This document shows positions 27,453 through 35,085 of a stretch of DNA of 64,000 nucleotides, in pieces. The stretch comes from G963662605 sp963662605 (GTDB taxonomy: Bacteria; Bacteroidota; Ignavibacteria; Ignavibacteriales; Ignavibacteriaceae), in assembly GCA_963662605.1 (NCBI GenBank), contig OY759785.1, positions 434,001 to 498,000 on the forward strand, given 5' to 3'. The position numbers were made by a program, and so were the translations under genes. How positions within the stretch are numbered: position 1 is the first letter of the stretch; every line of letters begins with the position of its first letter. The notes below the pieces were generated by a model. It did no database searches. It saw only the letters and a program-made list of their open reading frames with translations, and was not told where the DNA came from.

Positions 27453-27938
27453 TTACAAGGCAAGCACACCAAAAGCCTCCGCGTAAGGCTGAATAATTTC
27501 GATAATATTAAACGCCGGATCGATATTCTTATTTATGGCCTCAAATAGCTTGATGCAATTTTCATCGGAAGTTAAAAAGTGACTAATGTTTTTGTCGATG
27601 CTTGCTTGTGCAAATAAATTACAATCATTCGGAATTATTTTTCTGTCCGAAAAGTTGGCAAATCCCTTAGCTTTTGCCAAGTATCCAAATCGAGCGAATT
27701 CACCACTTTTTATTGCGTGGTTGATATTAAATGGCAGAATTCTAAGGTTTTTTAACGGCAACTGATTAATTTCGCCACCAACACAAAATTCTGCGATGCT
27801 TAAAGTTGAAACAAACATAGGAATGTTTTTAGAGAGGAGGTATTTAAAATAATCATCTGCGTTTTTGAATAGTTTTTCGTTTTCATTAAGAAAGCGAAGA
27901 AAGAAACTTGTGTCCAATAATACCCCTTTAGGCGTCAT
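27453..27938 (-). CDS. PIN-domain protein (VapC-like nuclease candidate)
   Basis: A 161-residue PIN-like protein, a fold whose members are metal-dependent ribonucleases and commonly toxins of type II toxin-antitoxin systems. The acidic quartet is visible: Asp9 in VLLDTSFFLRFL, Glu50 in LSIAEFCVGG, Asp105 in PNDCNLFAQA and Asp125 in FLTSDENC. Length is slightly above VapC (about 130-140). The start codon overlaps the last 11 bp of the upstream 258-residue gene, so the two are translationally coupled. Position after the partner matches antitoxin-then-toxin order, but the partner is much larger than a normal VapB. An RNA target cannot be inferred. Confidence 0.75.
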   Translation of the reverse strand: MTPKGVLLDTSFFLRFLNENEKLFKNADDYFKYLLSKNIPMFVSTLSIAEFCVGGEINQLPLKNLRILPFNINHAIKSGEFARFGYLAKAKGFANFSDRKIIPNDCNLFAQASIDKNISHFLTSDENCIKLFEAINKNIDPAFNIIEIIQPYAEAFGVLAL

Positions 27939-28704
27939 ATCCTCTGATTTCCTTTAGCCATTTGTCTGCATCAATGTCTTTTAGCCATGCGGATGCTTGC
28001 TTTCTCAGGTTTTGGATATACCGGTCATTATAGGTCGTGTTATAATCAATCAGACTGTCAAAACGTAAGCTGGATTTATCAATTTCTCCGGTTTCGGAGT
28101 TTTGCAACCCCGAAGCACGAATACCGAAAGATTTATATAATAAGTTTTCTTTTGATGCCGCTAGAAATTCCTGAGGGGTTTGGATTATTATTGTCCCAAA
28201 TTCTTCTGTTAAGAGGTGAATATTCGCCTTATCTTTTCCCCCGGCATTGGTGATTTTCCCATAAAAATAAAACTCTGCATCAACCCAGTAATGTTCATTT
28301 CTAACGAAATGCGTCGTGGAATTTATAACAATGCTCTCGGTTTGGGGAAGAGAAGTAGAAATTTGGAATTCATAATCTTTTTTAACGGCAGTGTCTTGGA
28401 AAACCTCAATGGCTTTGGCCGTACTGATGTTTAGAAAGTCAATATTTTGATTTGAGTTTATTGAGCCAATAATAGCATTAAAACCGATTATTGCTTGAAT
28501 TCCGGTTCTAAAAATATGTCGAACAGAACCCTCTTCAATTTTATAACTAACCAAGGGTCTATCTTTCTTCTCACCTTGAAAAAGGAGATTTTCTGCGGTT
28601 TCGATAATAGAAACCACCTCCCGAATATCATAATTATCGGGGGTTAAATCTAGATTCCCTCTTGAGCCTTTAATTCGGATCTCAATGTAGCCAATATTTT
28701 CCAT
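27928..28704 (-). CDS. Unrecognised 258-aa partner of the PIN protein
   Basis: I do not recognise this family. The 258-residue protein is soluble, mixed alpha/beta, with no signal peptide or membrane segment. It starts YIEIRIKGSRGNLDLTPDNYD and has a central region rich in beta-strand propensity (HYWVDAEFYFYGKITNAG). The amphipathic, Trp-containing tail YIQNLRKQASAWLKDIDADK resembles the toxin-docking tail of antitoxins. It overlaps the PIN gene by 11 bp. A role as a large antitoxin or as a substrate-sensing partner is inferred from position only. No other gene lies between it and the ABC exporter, which is on the opposite strand. Confidence 0.6.
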   Translation of the reverse strand: MENIGYIEIRIKGSRGNLDLTPDNYDIREVVSIIETAENLLFQGEKKDRPLVSYKIEEGSVRHIFRTGIQAIIGFNAIIGSINSNQNIDFLNISTAKAIEVFQDTAVKKDYEFQISTSLPQTESIVINSTTHFVRNEHYWVDAEFYFYGKITNAGGKDKANIHLLTEEFGTIIIQTPQEFLAASKENLLYKSFGIRASGLQNSETGEIDKSSLRFDSLIDYNTTYNDRYIQNLRKQASAWLKDIDADKWLKEIRGYDA

Positions 28705-28871
28705 AGGTGTAATTTATGATTTATTATATTCTTTCACAATACCCACAATACGAACGCGCTGAGGAGGCGAACTAAATCACCCCTGAATTTGTTTTAATGG
28801 ATAAAAAGCCCAATTTTGTCGGTTGTTTTTTGTGGTTTTTTGTGCCGGATGGCACTTATATAATATAGAAT

Positions 28872-30617
28872 ATGAAAAATCTTAAGACATTAGTAAAATA
28901 TTTCGCAAAATATAAAGTTAAACTATTCTGGGGATGTGTTTTTATCCTTCTTTCTAATGCCGGGTCATTATATGTGCCTATCATTATTAAGGATTCCATC
29001 AACAGTTTACAAAAATCCGTTGAATACAGTGCGCTTATAAGATCGGCGATACTGATTGTTGTTGCGTCACTTATCGGCGGTATTTTCCGGTTTGCTATCC
29101 GCGAGACGATTATCGTGGTTTCCCGCGAAATCGAGTTTGATTTGCGCGGTGATTTCTGGAACCATATCCAGCGCCTGCCGCTCCGGTACTTTCAGAACAC
29201 CTCTACCGGCAATGTAATGGCTCACGCCACGAACGATATTAATGCCGTGCGCATGTTCATCGGTCCTGCGGTCATGTATTCAATTGATACGGCGGTCCGT
29301 CTGAGTGTGGTTGTCGCAATTATGATTTCAATCAGTCCAAGTGTAACGCTATATTCGTTGATTCCCCTGCCGTTTCTTGCCTATTTAGTGTATTACGTCG
29401 GGAAAAGGATTCACGTACGCTTTACTGCCATTCAGGAAAAATTTGCAGAATTGACCACGAAAGCACAGGAAAACTTCTCCGGTATCCGGGTTGTGAAATC
29501 GTATGTACGCGAAGAGGGTGAAATTGAGGATTTTCGCCGTTTGAGTCAGGAATACCTGAAAAAGAATATGCACCTCGTCAAATTGCAGGCGTTCTTCCAG
29601 CCGCTGCTATTTCTCATCACCGGAATCTCAATCGTTGTTGTTATCTGGCTCGGCGGTATTAAGGTAATACACAAAGAATTGCTTATCGGTGATATTTCCG
29701 CCATGATCATGTATCTCGGCTTTCTTATCTGGCCGATGGTTGCATTCGGATGGGTAATTAACATTATTCAGCAGGCAGGCGCAAGCATGCAGAGGTTGAA
29801 TAAGATTTTTGATGAACCGCTGGAAATCGAAGATACGGCTGCAACCGATAATGCAATTACCACGCTGAACGGCGAAATAGAATTTAAGAATGTCGGTTTC
29901 AGTTACCGCGAAAACCTGATGCCCGTATTAAACGGCATTAATCTGAAAATTCCAGCCGGAAGTACGGTTGCAATCATGGGACATACGGGAAGCGGTAAGT
30001 CAACCCTGATGAATTTGATCTCACGTCTGTATGATATTAGTTCGGGTGAGTTGCTCATAGACGGCCGCCCGATTAACGCTGTACCGCTTGAAGTGCTGAG
30101 AACACACATCGGACTTGTTCAGCAGGAACCGTTCTTGTTTTCCGATTCGATCATTAATAATATCGGATATGGTCTGCGTACCATTGATATGGAAAAGATT
30201 AAAGAAGCTGCATCAATTGCCCGGTTCGATAAGGACGTGGTAGATTTTCCAAAGCAGTTTGACACAATTATCGGTGAACGCGGCATTACGCTTTCGGGCG
30301 GACAAAAACAGCGCGCAACGCTTGCCCGTGCGTTGGTGCTTGATCCGAAAATACTTATTCTCGATGATTCATTCTCCGCGGTTGATACGAATACCGAAGA
30401 GGAGATTCTGCGGAATTTGAAAAAGTTCATGCAGGGACGCACCAGCATCATTATCAGTCACCGTGTTTCGACTGTTAAGGACGCGGATAAAATTGTCATG
30501 ATTGACAAAGGTAGAATTGCCGAAGAAGGTACGCACGAAGAGCTGCTCGCGCGGAACGGTCTGTATGCGGACATCTACTACAAGCAGCTGCTTGAAAAAG
30601 AAATTGAAGACTTATAA
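28872..30617 (+). CDS. ABC exporter half (fused permease-ATPase), degenerate-site subunit
   Basis: A 581-residue MsbA/LmrA-type half-exporter with six N-terminal membrane segments (residues about 15-320) and a C-terminal ATPase. Walker A is GHTGSGKST (Lys376), the signature is the canonical LSGGQ (474-478), and Walker B is ILILDDSF with Asp499 at the position of the catalytic glutamate. That Glu-to-Asp change marks one subunit of heterodimeric exporters such as TM287/288 and BmrCD. The matching half is the 31690 gene, which has the catalytic Glu but an altered signature. Both belong to the same rightward gene set with a dehydrogenase between them. Substrate unknown; lipids, drugs or peptides are typical. 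Confidence 0.9.
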   Translation: MKNLKTLVKYFAKYKVKLFWGCVFILLSNAGSLYVPIIIKDSINSLQKSVEYSALIRSAILIVVASLIGGIFRFAIRETIIVVSREIEFDLRGDFWNHIQRLPLRYFQNTSTGNVMAHATNDINAVRMFIGPAVMYSIDTAVRLSVVVAIMISISPSVTLYSLIPLPFLAYLVYYVGKRIHVRFTAIQEKFAELTTKAQENFSGIRVVKSYVREEGEIEDFRRLSQEYLKKNMHLVKLQAFFQPLLFLITGISIVVVIWLGGIKVIHKELLIGDISAMIMYLGFLIWPMVAFGWVINIIQQAGASMQRLNKIFDEPLEIEDTAATDNAITTLNGEIEFKNVGFSYRENLMPVLNGINLKIPAGSTVAIMGHTGSGKSTLMNLISRLYDISSGELLIDGRPINAVPLEVLRTHIGLVQQEPFLFSDSIINNIGYGLRTIDMEKIKEAASIARFDKDVVDFPKQFDTIIGERGITLSGGQKQRATLARALVLDPKILILDDSFSAVDTNTEEEILRNLKKFMQGRTSIIISHRVSTVKDADKIVMIDKGRIAEEGTHEELLARNGLYADIYYKQLLEKEIEDL

Positions 30618-30637
30618 ACAACAAGGGATGGACGAAT

Positions 30638-31648
30638 ATGGCAAAGACTAAAATCGTTTTCTTTGAGGTTTCAGCACAGGAAAAAAGTTTCGTTAAAAAG
30701 AAATTCCCCAAAGAATATGAACTCGTATTTATTAAGGATAAACTGACGGATAAAAATGCACAGCTGATAGAAGATGCAGACTGTGTATCGGTATTTATTT
30801 ATTCGGAAATTACCGAAGCCGTTATTGCAAAAGCTAAAAAATTAAAATTAATCGCGACACGCAGCACCGGATTCAATCATATTGACTTACCGGCTGCGCA
30901 GAAAAAGAACATTTCCGTTTGCAACGTTCCTTATTACGGTGAAAACACCGTCGCGGAACATACATTCGCGCTTATTCTGGCGTTGTCCCGCAACATACAC
31001 AAAGCGTATGTGCGTACCATCCAGGGCAATTTCTCTCTCGAAGGCCTGCGCGGGTTTGATTTAAAAGGAAAGACGCTCGGTATTATCGGTGCGGGAAGCA
31101 TCGGTATCCATGTTGTTAAAATGGCTAAAGGCTTCGGCATGAAGGTTGTTGCTTTCGATGCAAAGAAGAATCATCTTGTAGAAGAGATACTGGATTATTC
31201 TTACACTTCGTTAGATAAACTGCTTGAGAACTCGGACATTATTTCCATGCACTGCCCGTATAACGAACATACCCGCAACATGATTAATATGGAAAATATC
31301 CATAAAGTGAAAAAAGGCGCGATCTTTATTAACACCGCGCGCAGCGGATTGATAGAGCCTTCCGCTTTGTATTACGCGATTGATAACGGCATCTTCAGCG
31401 GCGTCGGACTCGATGTATTTGAAGGTGAAGAGTTGATGAATGAAGAAAATCAGATGCTGACGAAAAACGTTTCAATCGAGCATCTTGAAGCATTGATGAA
31501 AAGAAACATCCTTCTGCGCCGGGAAAATGTTATTATAACTCCGCACATGGCGTTTGATTCAATCGAGGCGATTGAAAGAATCCTTGAGACAACGGCGAAC
31601 AACATCATTGCTTTTTTACATAACGAACATTATTACAAGATAGTTTAA
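30638..31648 (+). CDS. D-2-hydroxyacid dehydrogenase (D-lactate dehydrogenase-like)
   Basis: A 336-residue NAD-dependent dehydrogenase of the D-isomer-specific family, reducing 2-keto acids such as pyruvate to D-2-hydroxyacids. The Rossmann motif is KTLGIIGAGSIGIHVVKMA (about 146-164). The catalytic Arg-Glu-His set is visible as NTARSGLIEPS, GLDVFEGEE and TPHMAFDS. The N-terminal part has ATRSTGFNHIDL, typical of D-LDH. It starts 20 bp after one ABC exporter half and ends 41 bp before the other, so all three are likely one operon. Exact substrate is uncertain; lactate is the default for this subgroup. Confidence 0.88.
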   Translation: MAKTKIVFFEVSAQEKSFVKKKFPKEYELVFIKDKLTDKNAQLIEDADCVSVFIYSEITEAVIAKAKKLKLIATRSTGFNHIDLPAAQKKNISVCNVPYYGENTVAEHTFALILALSRNIHKAYVRTIQGNFSLEGLRGFDLKGKTLGIIGAGSIGIHVVKMAKGFGMKVVAFDAKKNHLVEEILDYSYTSLDKLLENSDIISMHCPYNEHTRNMINMENIHKVKKGAIFINTARSGLIEPSALYYAIDNGIFSGVGLDVFEGEELMNEENQMLTKNVSIEHLEALMKRNILLRRENVIITPHMAFDSIEAIERILETTANNIIAFLHNEHYYKIV

Positions 31649-31689
31649 TTTTATGTTGAGGTGACTCTCAACCGGATACATGACAGACA

Positions 31690-33468
31690 ATGGCAGAAAA
31701 CAGAACAGATGACGAAATATTAGGTAAAGCATACGACTCGCAGTTGATGAGGCGCTTGCTGTACTATATCCGTCCATACACAAAGTACGTAATATTAGCG
31801 ATACTGCTGAACATATTTGTTGCGGCTCTTACTCCCGTACGCCCGTATCTTACCAAGATAGCGATTGATGTACAGGTACCGCACGGAGATATCAGCGGGT
31901 TGACTATCGTGGCGCTCGCGATGTTCGGATTGCTGGTGTTGCAGGCAGTAATTCAATACTTGTTAACATATTATACACAACTGCTCGGACAGCGCACAGT
32001 ACTTGATCTGCGTATGCAGCTATTTTCGCATACCGAACGGCTTGCCGCCAAGTTTTTTGATAAAACCCCCATCGGCAGAATAGTAACGCGCGTTACCAAT
32101 GATATTGAATCGCTCAATGAAATGTTTTCATCGGGCATTATTATGGTGTTCAGCGACATCTTCGTCGTGCTGTGGATATTCGGTTTTATGTTTTTCCTTG
32201 ATTGGAAATTGTCGCTCGTGACTCTTGCCGTATTACCGATACTGTTTTACGGTACGTTTTTGTTCAGAAGAAAAGTCCGCGAGTCATTCCGTGATGTCCG
32301 TAAACATCTTGCCCGTCTGAACACGTTCATGCAGGAGCACATTACCGGTATATCGGTCGTGCAGGCATTCCATAAGGAAGGCGAAGAATCAAAAGCATTT
32401 GCTTCTATTAATTATGATCACCGCACGGCAAACGTAAACTCGATATTTTATTACGCGGTGTTTTATCCTGCGGTTGAGTTGCTCAGTTCAATTGCTATCG
32501 CGCTGATGATTTGGTACGGCGGCGGTGAGATTATTCAGAGTCGGTTGTCGCTTGGCGTTCTGGTCGCGTTTATCCAATACACCGAAATGTTCTTCCGTCC
32601 TATCCGCGATTTGTCTGAAAAATACAACATCATGCAGACCGCGATGGCATCATCAGAGCGCATCTTCAAATTGCTTGATGACGATACGCGCGTCGAAAGT
32701 CCCGAAAATCCGGTGCATGTTGATAAAATTCGCGGTGAAGTAGAATTTAAAGATGTATGGTTCGCGTATAACGGCGAGGAGTATGTCTTAAAGAATGTAA
32801 ATCTCAATATCAAGCCCGGACAGACCGTCGCTATTGTCGGAGCAACCGGAGCGGGAAAGACGAGCATCATTAACATACTCACCCGGTTTTATGACATTAA
32901 CTCAGGCTCAATACTTGTTGATGGTATTGACATCCGGCAGATGGATAAACACGATCTGCGGCAAAATATTTCCGTTGTTCTGCAGGATGTATTTTTGTTC
33001 TCCGGTTCGATTCGTTCGAACATTACAATGGGGCATCCCGATATAAGCGATGAGCAAATGAAACAAGCGGCGGCACTAGTCGGCGCTGATAAATTCATCG
33101 AGCGCCTGCCGAAGAAATATGAAGAAGATGTAAAAGAGCGCGGCGCAACGCTGAGCGTGGGACAAAAACAATTAATCTCTTTCGCGCGTGCGATTGCATT
33201 CAACCCCCAGATACTCGTGCTTGATGAAGCCACCTCAAGTGTTGATACCGAGACCGAACAGCTTATTCAACACGCTATTGAAAAACTGTTAACGGGACGT
33301 ACGGCAATTGTTATTGCACACAGATTATCCACAATCCAGAACGCGGACAACATCATCGTTCTGCACAAAGGCGAAATCAAAGAGACCGGCACACACCAGG
33401 AACTCCTCGCCAAACGCGGCATATACTATAAACTGTATCAGCTGCAGTACAAAGAGCAGGAAGTGTAG
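31690..33468 (+). CDS. ABC exporter half (fused permease-ATPase), consensus-site subunit
   Basis: A 592-residue half-exporter with six membrane segments and a C-terminal ATPase. Walker A is GATGAGKTS (Lys390), Walker B is ILVLDEATSSVD with catalytic Glu513, and the signature is LSVGQ (488-492) in place of LSGGQ. In a heterodimer this altered signature would face the Asp-type Walker B of the 28872 product, forming the degenerate site. The 28872 LSGGQ would complete the active site here. The reciprocal defects make pairing of the two gene products likely. A terminator hairpin follows 78 bp downstream. Confidence 0.9.
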   Translation: MAENRTDDEILGKAYDSQLMRRLLYYIRPYTKYVILAILLNIFVAALTPVRPYLTKIAIDVQVPHGDISGLTIVALAMFGLLVLQAVIQYLLTYYTQLLGQRTVLDLRMQLFSHTERLAAKFFDKTPIGRIVTRVTNDIESLNEMFSSGIIMVFSDIFVVLWIFGFMFFLDWKLSLVTLAVLPILFYGTFLFRRKVRESFRDVRKHLARLNTFMQEHITGISVVQAFHKEGEESKAFASINYDHRTANVNSIFYYAVFYPAVELLSSIAIALMIWYGGGEIIQSRLSLGVLVAFIQYTEMFFRPIRDLSEKYNIMQTAMASSERIFKLLDDDTRVESPENPVHVDKIRGEVEFKDVWFAYNGEEYVLKNVNLNIKPGQTVAIVGATGAGKTSIINILTRFYDINSGSILVDGIDIRQMDKHDLRQNISVVLQDVFLFSGSIRSNITMGHPDISDEQMKQAAALVGADKFIERLPKKYEEDVKERGATLSVGQKQLISFARAIAFNPQILVLDEATSSVDTETEQLIQHAIEKLLTGRTAIVIAHRLSTIQNADNIIVLHKGEIKETGTHQELLAKRGIYYKLYQLQYKEQEV

Positions 33469-33546
33469 AACAATTATGAATTATAAATGTTGAATGTTTA
33501 ATGTAGTGCGAAGTCCGAAGTGCGAAGGTAAAAGAGAATTATATGA

Positions 33547-33573
33547 AGACGTCCCAATGGGGCGTCTTTTTTT
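33547..33573 (+). terminator. Rho-independent terminator after the ABC/dehydrogenase operon
   Basis: AGACGTCCC (33547-33555) pairs with GGGGCGTCT (33559-33567) with one G-T pair and a 3-nt loop, followed by a run of seven T. Confidence 0.85.
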
Positions 33574-33882
33574 GTGCGCCTCCTCTGGAGGCGTTCGTTC
33601 GGGGTGGTGCTGTCCGTGGGTTCCTCCCGACAAGTCGGGATTCACCCACGCCCGCCCGCCCGGAACGGGCAGGGTTATTCAAATTATCCTCCTTCGGAGA
33701 ATCTCAAATAATAACAACTGGTTGATTTTCATGGTGGAGATGTTTTTATATCGCATTGTCCCGAAGGGATAAAATTTGAACCTGCCCGACTGCGCCATGC
33801 AGGCGGGTAACCGCGGGTGAGTCCAATGGACGAACCCGTGGAAAGAGGATAGCAGCACACCCGTCCCCGAAGGGGGCGAACA
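33574..33882. repeat. Hairpin-rich G+C-high repeat region
   Basis: A gene-free stretch made of short palindromes, for example CCCGACAAGTCGGG near 33628-33641 and TCCTTCGGAG near 33692. The unit CCTGCCCGACTGCGCCATGC plus following bases spans 33781-33808; its reverse complement recurs with one mismatch at 35041-35068. Composition is clearly higher in G+C than the surroundings. Open frames through it have repeat-derived composition and are not genes. Confidence 0.6.
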
Positions 33883-34224
33883 TTACACCGATTGCATAAT
33901 CAGCATTAACAAAAAATAAAACCCTACCTCGACGCCCACAATAATCGTAACACTCTTAACTGATACATCTATGTCCGCATAGTGGGAGCTTATTAAAATC
34001 ACCAGTATTATTTGAAAGGCAAGTAAAAGAAAAGGCGGAATGGTAAAGGGCAGACTCATCAGAACAATGCCGGGAACAAACGCGGCGAGAAAAAATATAA
34101 GATAAAATTTGAGACTCTGTCCCCTTGTAAAAAACAGGTGATAGATACCCGCCTTCAGAAGCGAGGGCAGGAACATAATAAGAAATTGTTTAATCAATCC
34201 TTCGTAGTACACTTGCGAGCTCAT
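33883..34224 (-). CDS. Small integral membrane protein, function unknown
   Basis: A 113-residue hydrophobic protein with four likely membrane segments: LIMFLPSLLKAGIYHLFF, FYLIFFLAAFVPGIVLM, FLLLAFQIILVILIS and VTIIVGVEVGFYFLLMLIM. No family recognised. It begins after a repeat-rich stretch and has no co-directional neighbour close by. The regular spacing of the segments and lack of rare composition suggest a real gene. Confidence 0.55.
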   Translation of the reverse strand: MSSQVYYEGLIKQFLIMFLPSLLKAGIYHLFFTRGQSLKFYLIFFLAAFVPGIVLMSLPFTIPPFLLLAFQIILVILISSHYADIDVSVKSVTIIVGVEVGFYFLLMLIMQSV

Positions 34225-34607
34225 ATTTCAACTCCCGATTTATTTTGAAAGTATAGCTGCTATAGTCTACACTGTTCCGGAGATGTTATATTAAAATACA
34301 ATATATATATGGTATAATGAAGGAAATATGCGGACAGCTCATGCGCCAGAGGTTCTGATTAATCTTAGCCCGGACCCTCCTATAAACATATTGCACCCCC
34401 GGCGCTCAATCACAACTATGCCAATGAGTCGTATAAGCCAGCTCATTATTTTACGCTACATTCATGCAGGCATGCATCACTCCGGCAAACAATATTATGA
34501 AGTGCTTTAGGCGCGAGATGCTTATAGTAAAACATTCCAATGGAAGTCCGGAGTCACGGTATGACTGAGTAAATATTTGCAAGATTGGTCGGGCGGGAGA
34601 AAATATT
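34225..34607. other. Intergenic region with possible TPR-gene remnant
   Basis: No intact gene is seen. On the plus strand, a candidate TATAAT (34313-34318) and GAAGGAA lead into a 60-codon frame from 34328 (MRTAHAPEVLINLSPDPP). A shifted frame further on reads ALNHNYANESYKPAHYFTLH (from about 34402). Together these recall a tetratricopeptide repeat unit broken by frameshifts. This is weak evidence for a decayed gene. Confidence 0.2.
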
Positions 34608-34721
34608 TTAAGGGAATAATTTGTAGATATCTTTTCGGTGGCAGACAAGAATGAAGAGGATGGTCGTATTGTCTATGAGTTCAAATCCCACGTGGTCATA
34701 TTGAACACTCAGTATTTTTGC
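34608..34721 (-). pseudogene. RelE/ParE-family toxin, N-terminally truncated remnant
   Basis: An open frame without start codon encodes about 37 residues: AKILSVQYDHVGFELIDNTT then ILFILVCHRKDIYKLFP and stop. The end matches the C-terminus of RelE/ParE-type toxins that follow this class of antitoxin (family pattern YRVGF...HRKDIYKxFP). It starts inside the 3' end of the antitoxin gene and lacks the first 60 or so residues, so it cannot be functional. A deletion fusing antitoxin end to toxin end explains the layout. Confidence 0.5.
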
Positions 34722-34909
34722 AGGCTTTTCATGATAAGAGATTTGCTAACTTTTTTATTTGTCTTAGCTTTTTTCATAGCCGCGCCCAATAGTACATCTT
34801 CTATTTCGTCGGTGTCGATATGATGAACCTTTGCACCTATCTTTTTTGCAAGTAAGGCAATTGCGGCGACCTCTTTTTTGTCTTTGCCTGATATAAGTAT
34901 TGAAGTCAT
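34709..34909 (-). CDS. Small antitoxin-like protein (RelE/ParE-associated type)
   Basis: A 66-residue charged protein: MTSILISGKDKKEVAAIALL then AKKIGAKVHHIDTDEIEDVL, ending VSKSLIMKSLQKY. The pattern of a short N-terminal strand, helix, ED-LG-MKKAK segment and VSxxxIMKxL tail is that of Bacteroidota antitoxins encoded before RelE/ParE toxins. The toxin gene behind it survives only as a 3' fragment, so this is a solitary antitoxin, which could still be expressed or be in decay. No clear Shine-Dalgarno sequence. Confidence 0.55.
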   Translation of the reverse strand: MTSILISGKDKKEVAAIALLAKKIGAKVHHIDTDEIEDVLLGAAMKKAKTNKKVSKSLIMKSLQKY

Positions 34910-34973
34910 ATTATTACCATTTTTATTTGCAATATACCCATTAACAAAGACAAAAGAAATTGGCGGTATATAT

Positions 34974-35002
34974 AAAAAAAGAGACGCTCGCAGAGCGTCT
35001 CT
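34974..35002 (-). terminator. Rho-independent terminator of the RND efflux operon
   Basis: Read on the minus strand, GAGACGCTC (complement of 34993-35001) pairs perfectly with GAGCGTCTC (complement of 34981-34989), loop 3 nt, then seven T. It lies 84 bp after the tolC-like stop codon. Confidence 0.85.
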
Positions 35003-35040
35003 ACATAAATTAATCTGTGAAAATCCGTTTCATCCGCGTC

Positions 35041-35068
35041 ACCCGCCTGCATGACGCAGTCGGGCAGG
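35041..35068. repeat. 28-bp dispersed repeat (copy also at 33781-33808, inverted)
   Basis: The two 28-bp copies differ by one base and are about 1.25 kb apart in opposite orientation. The unit itself contains imperfect dyad symmetry (CCCGCCTGC ... GGGCAGG). Fragments resembling it are embedded at 42768-42788 and near 52642-52655. Confidence 0.7.
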
Positions 35069-35085
35069 TCCGTGGTCCATTGCGA

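Noticed and set aside
33494..33772. Rightward 92-codon open frame
   Set aside because: Covers the terminator and high-G+C hairpin repeats; composition is not protein-like.
34660..34700. tRNA T-arm-like sequence GAGTTCAAATCCCACG
   Set aside because: No acceptor stem, D-arm or anticodon arm can be built around it, and the minus strand explains it as part of a RelE-like toxin remnant.
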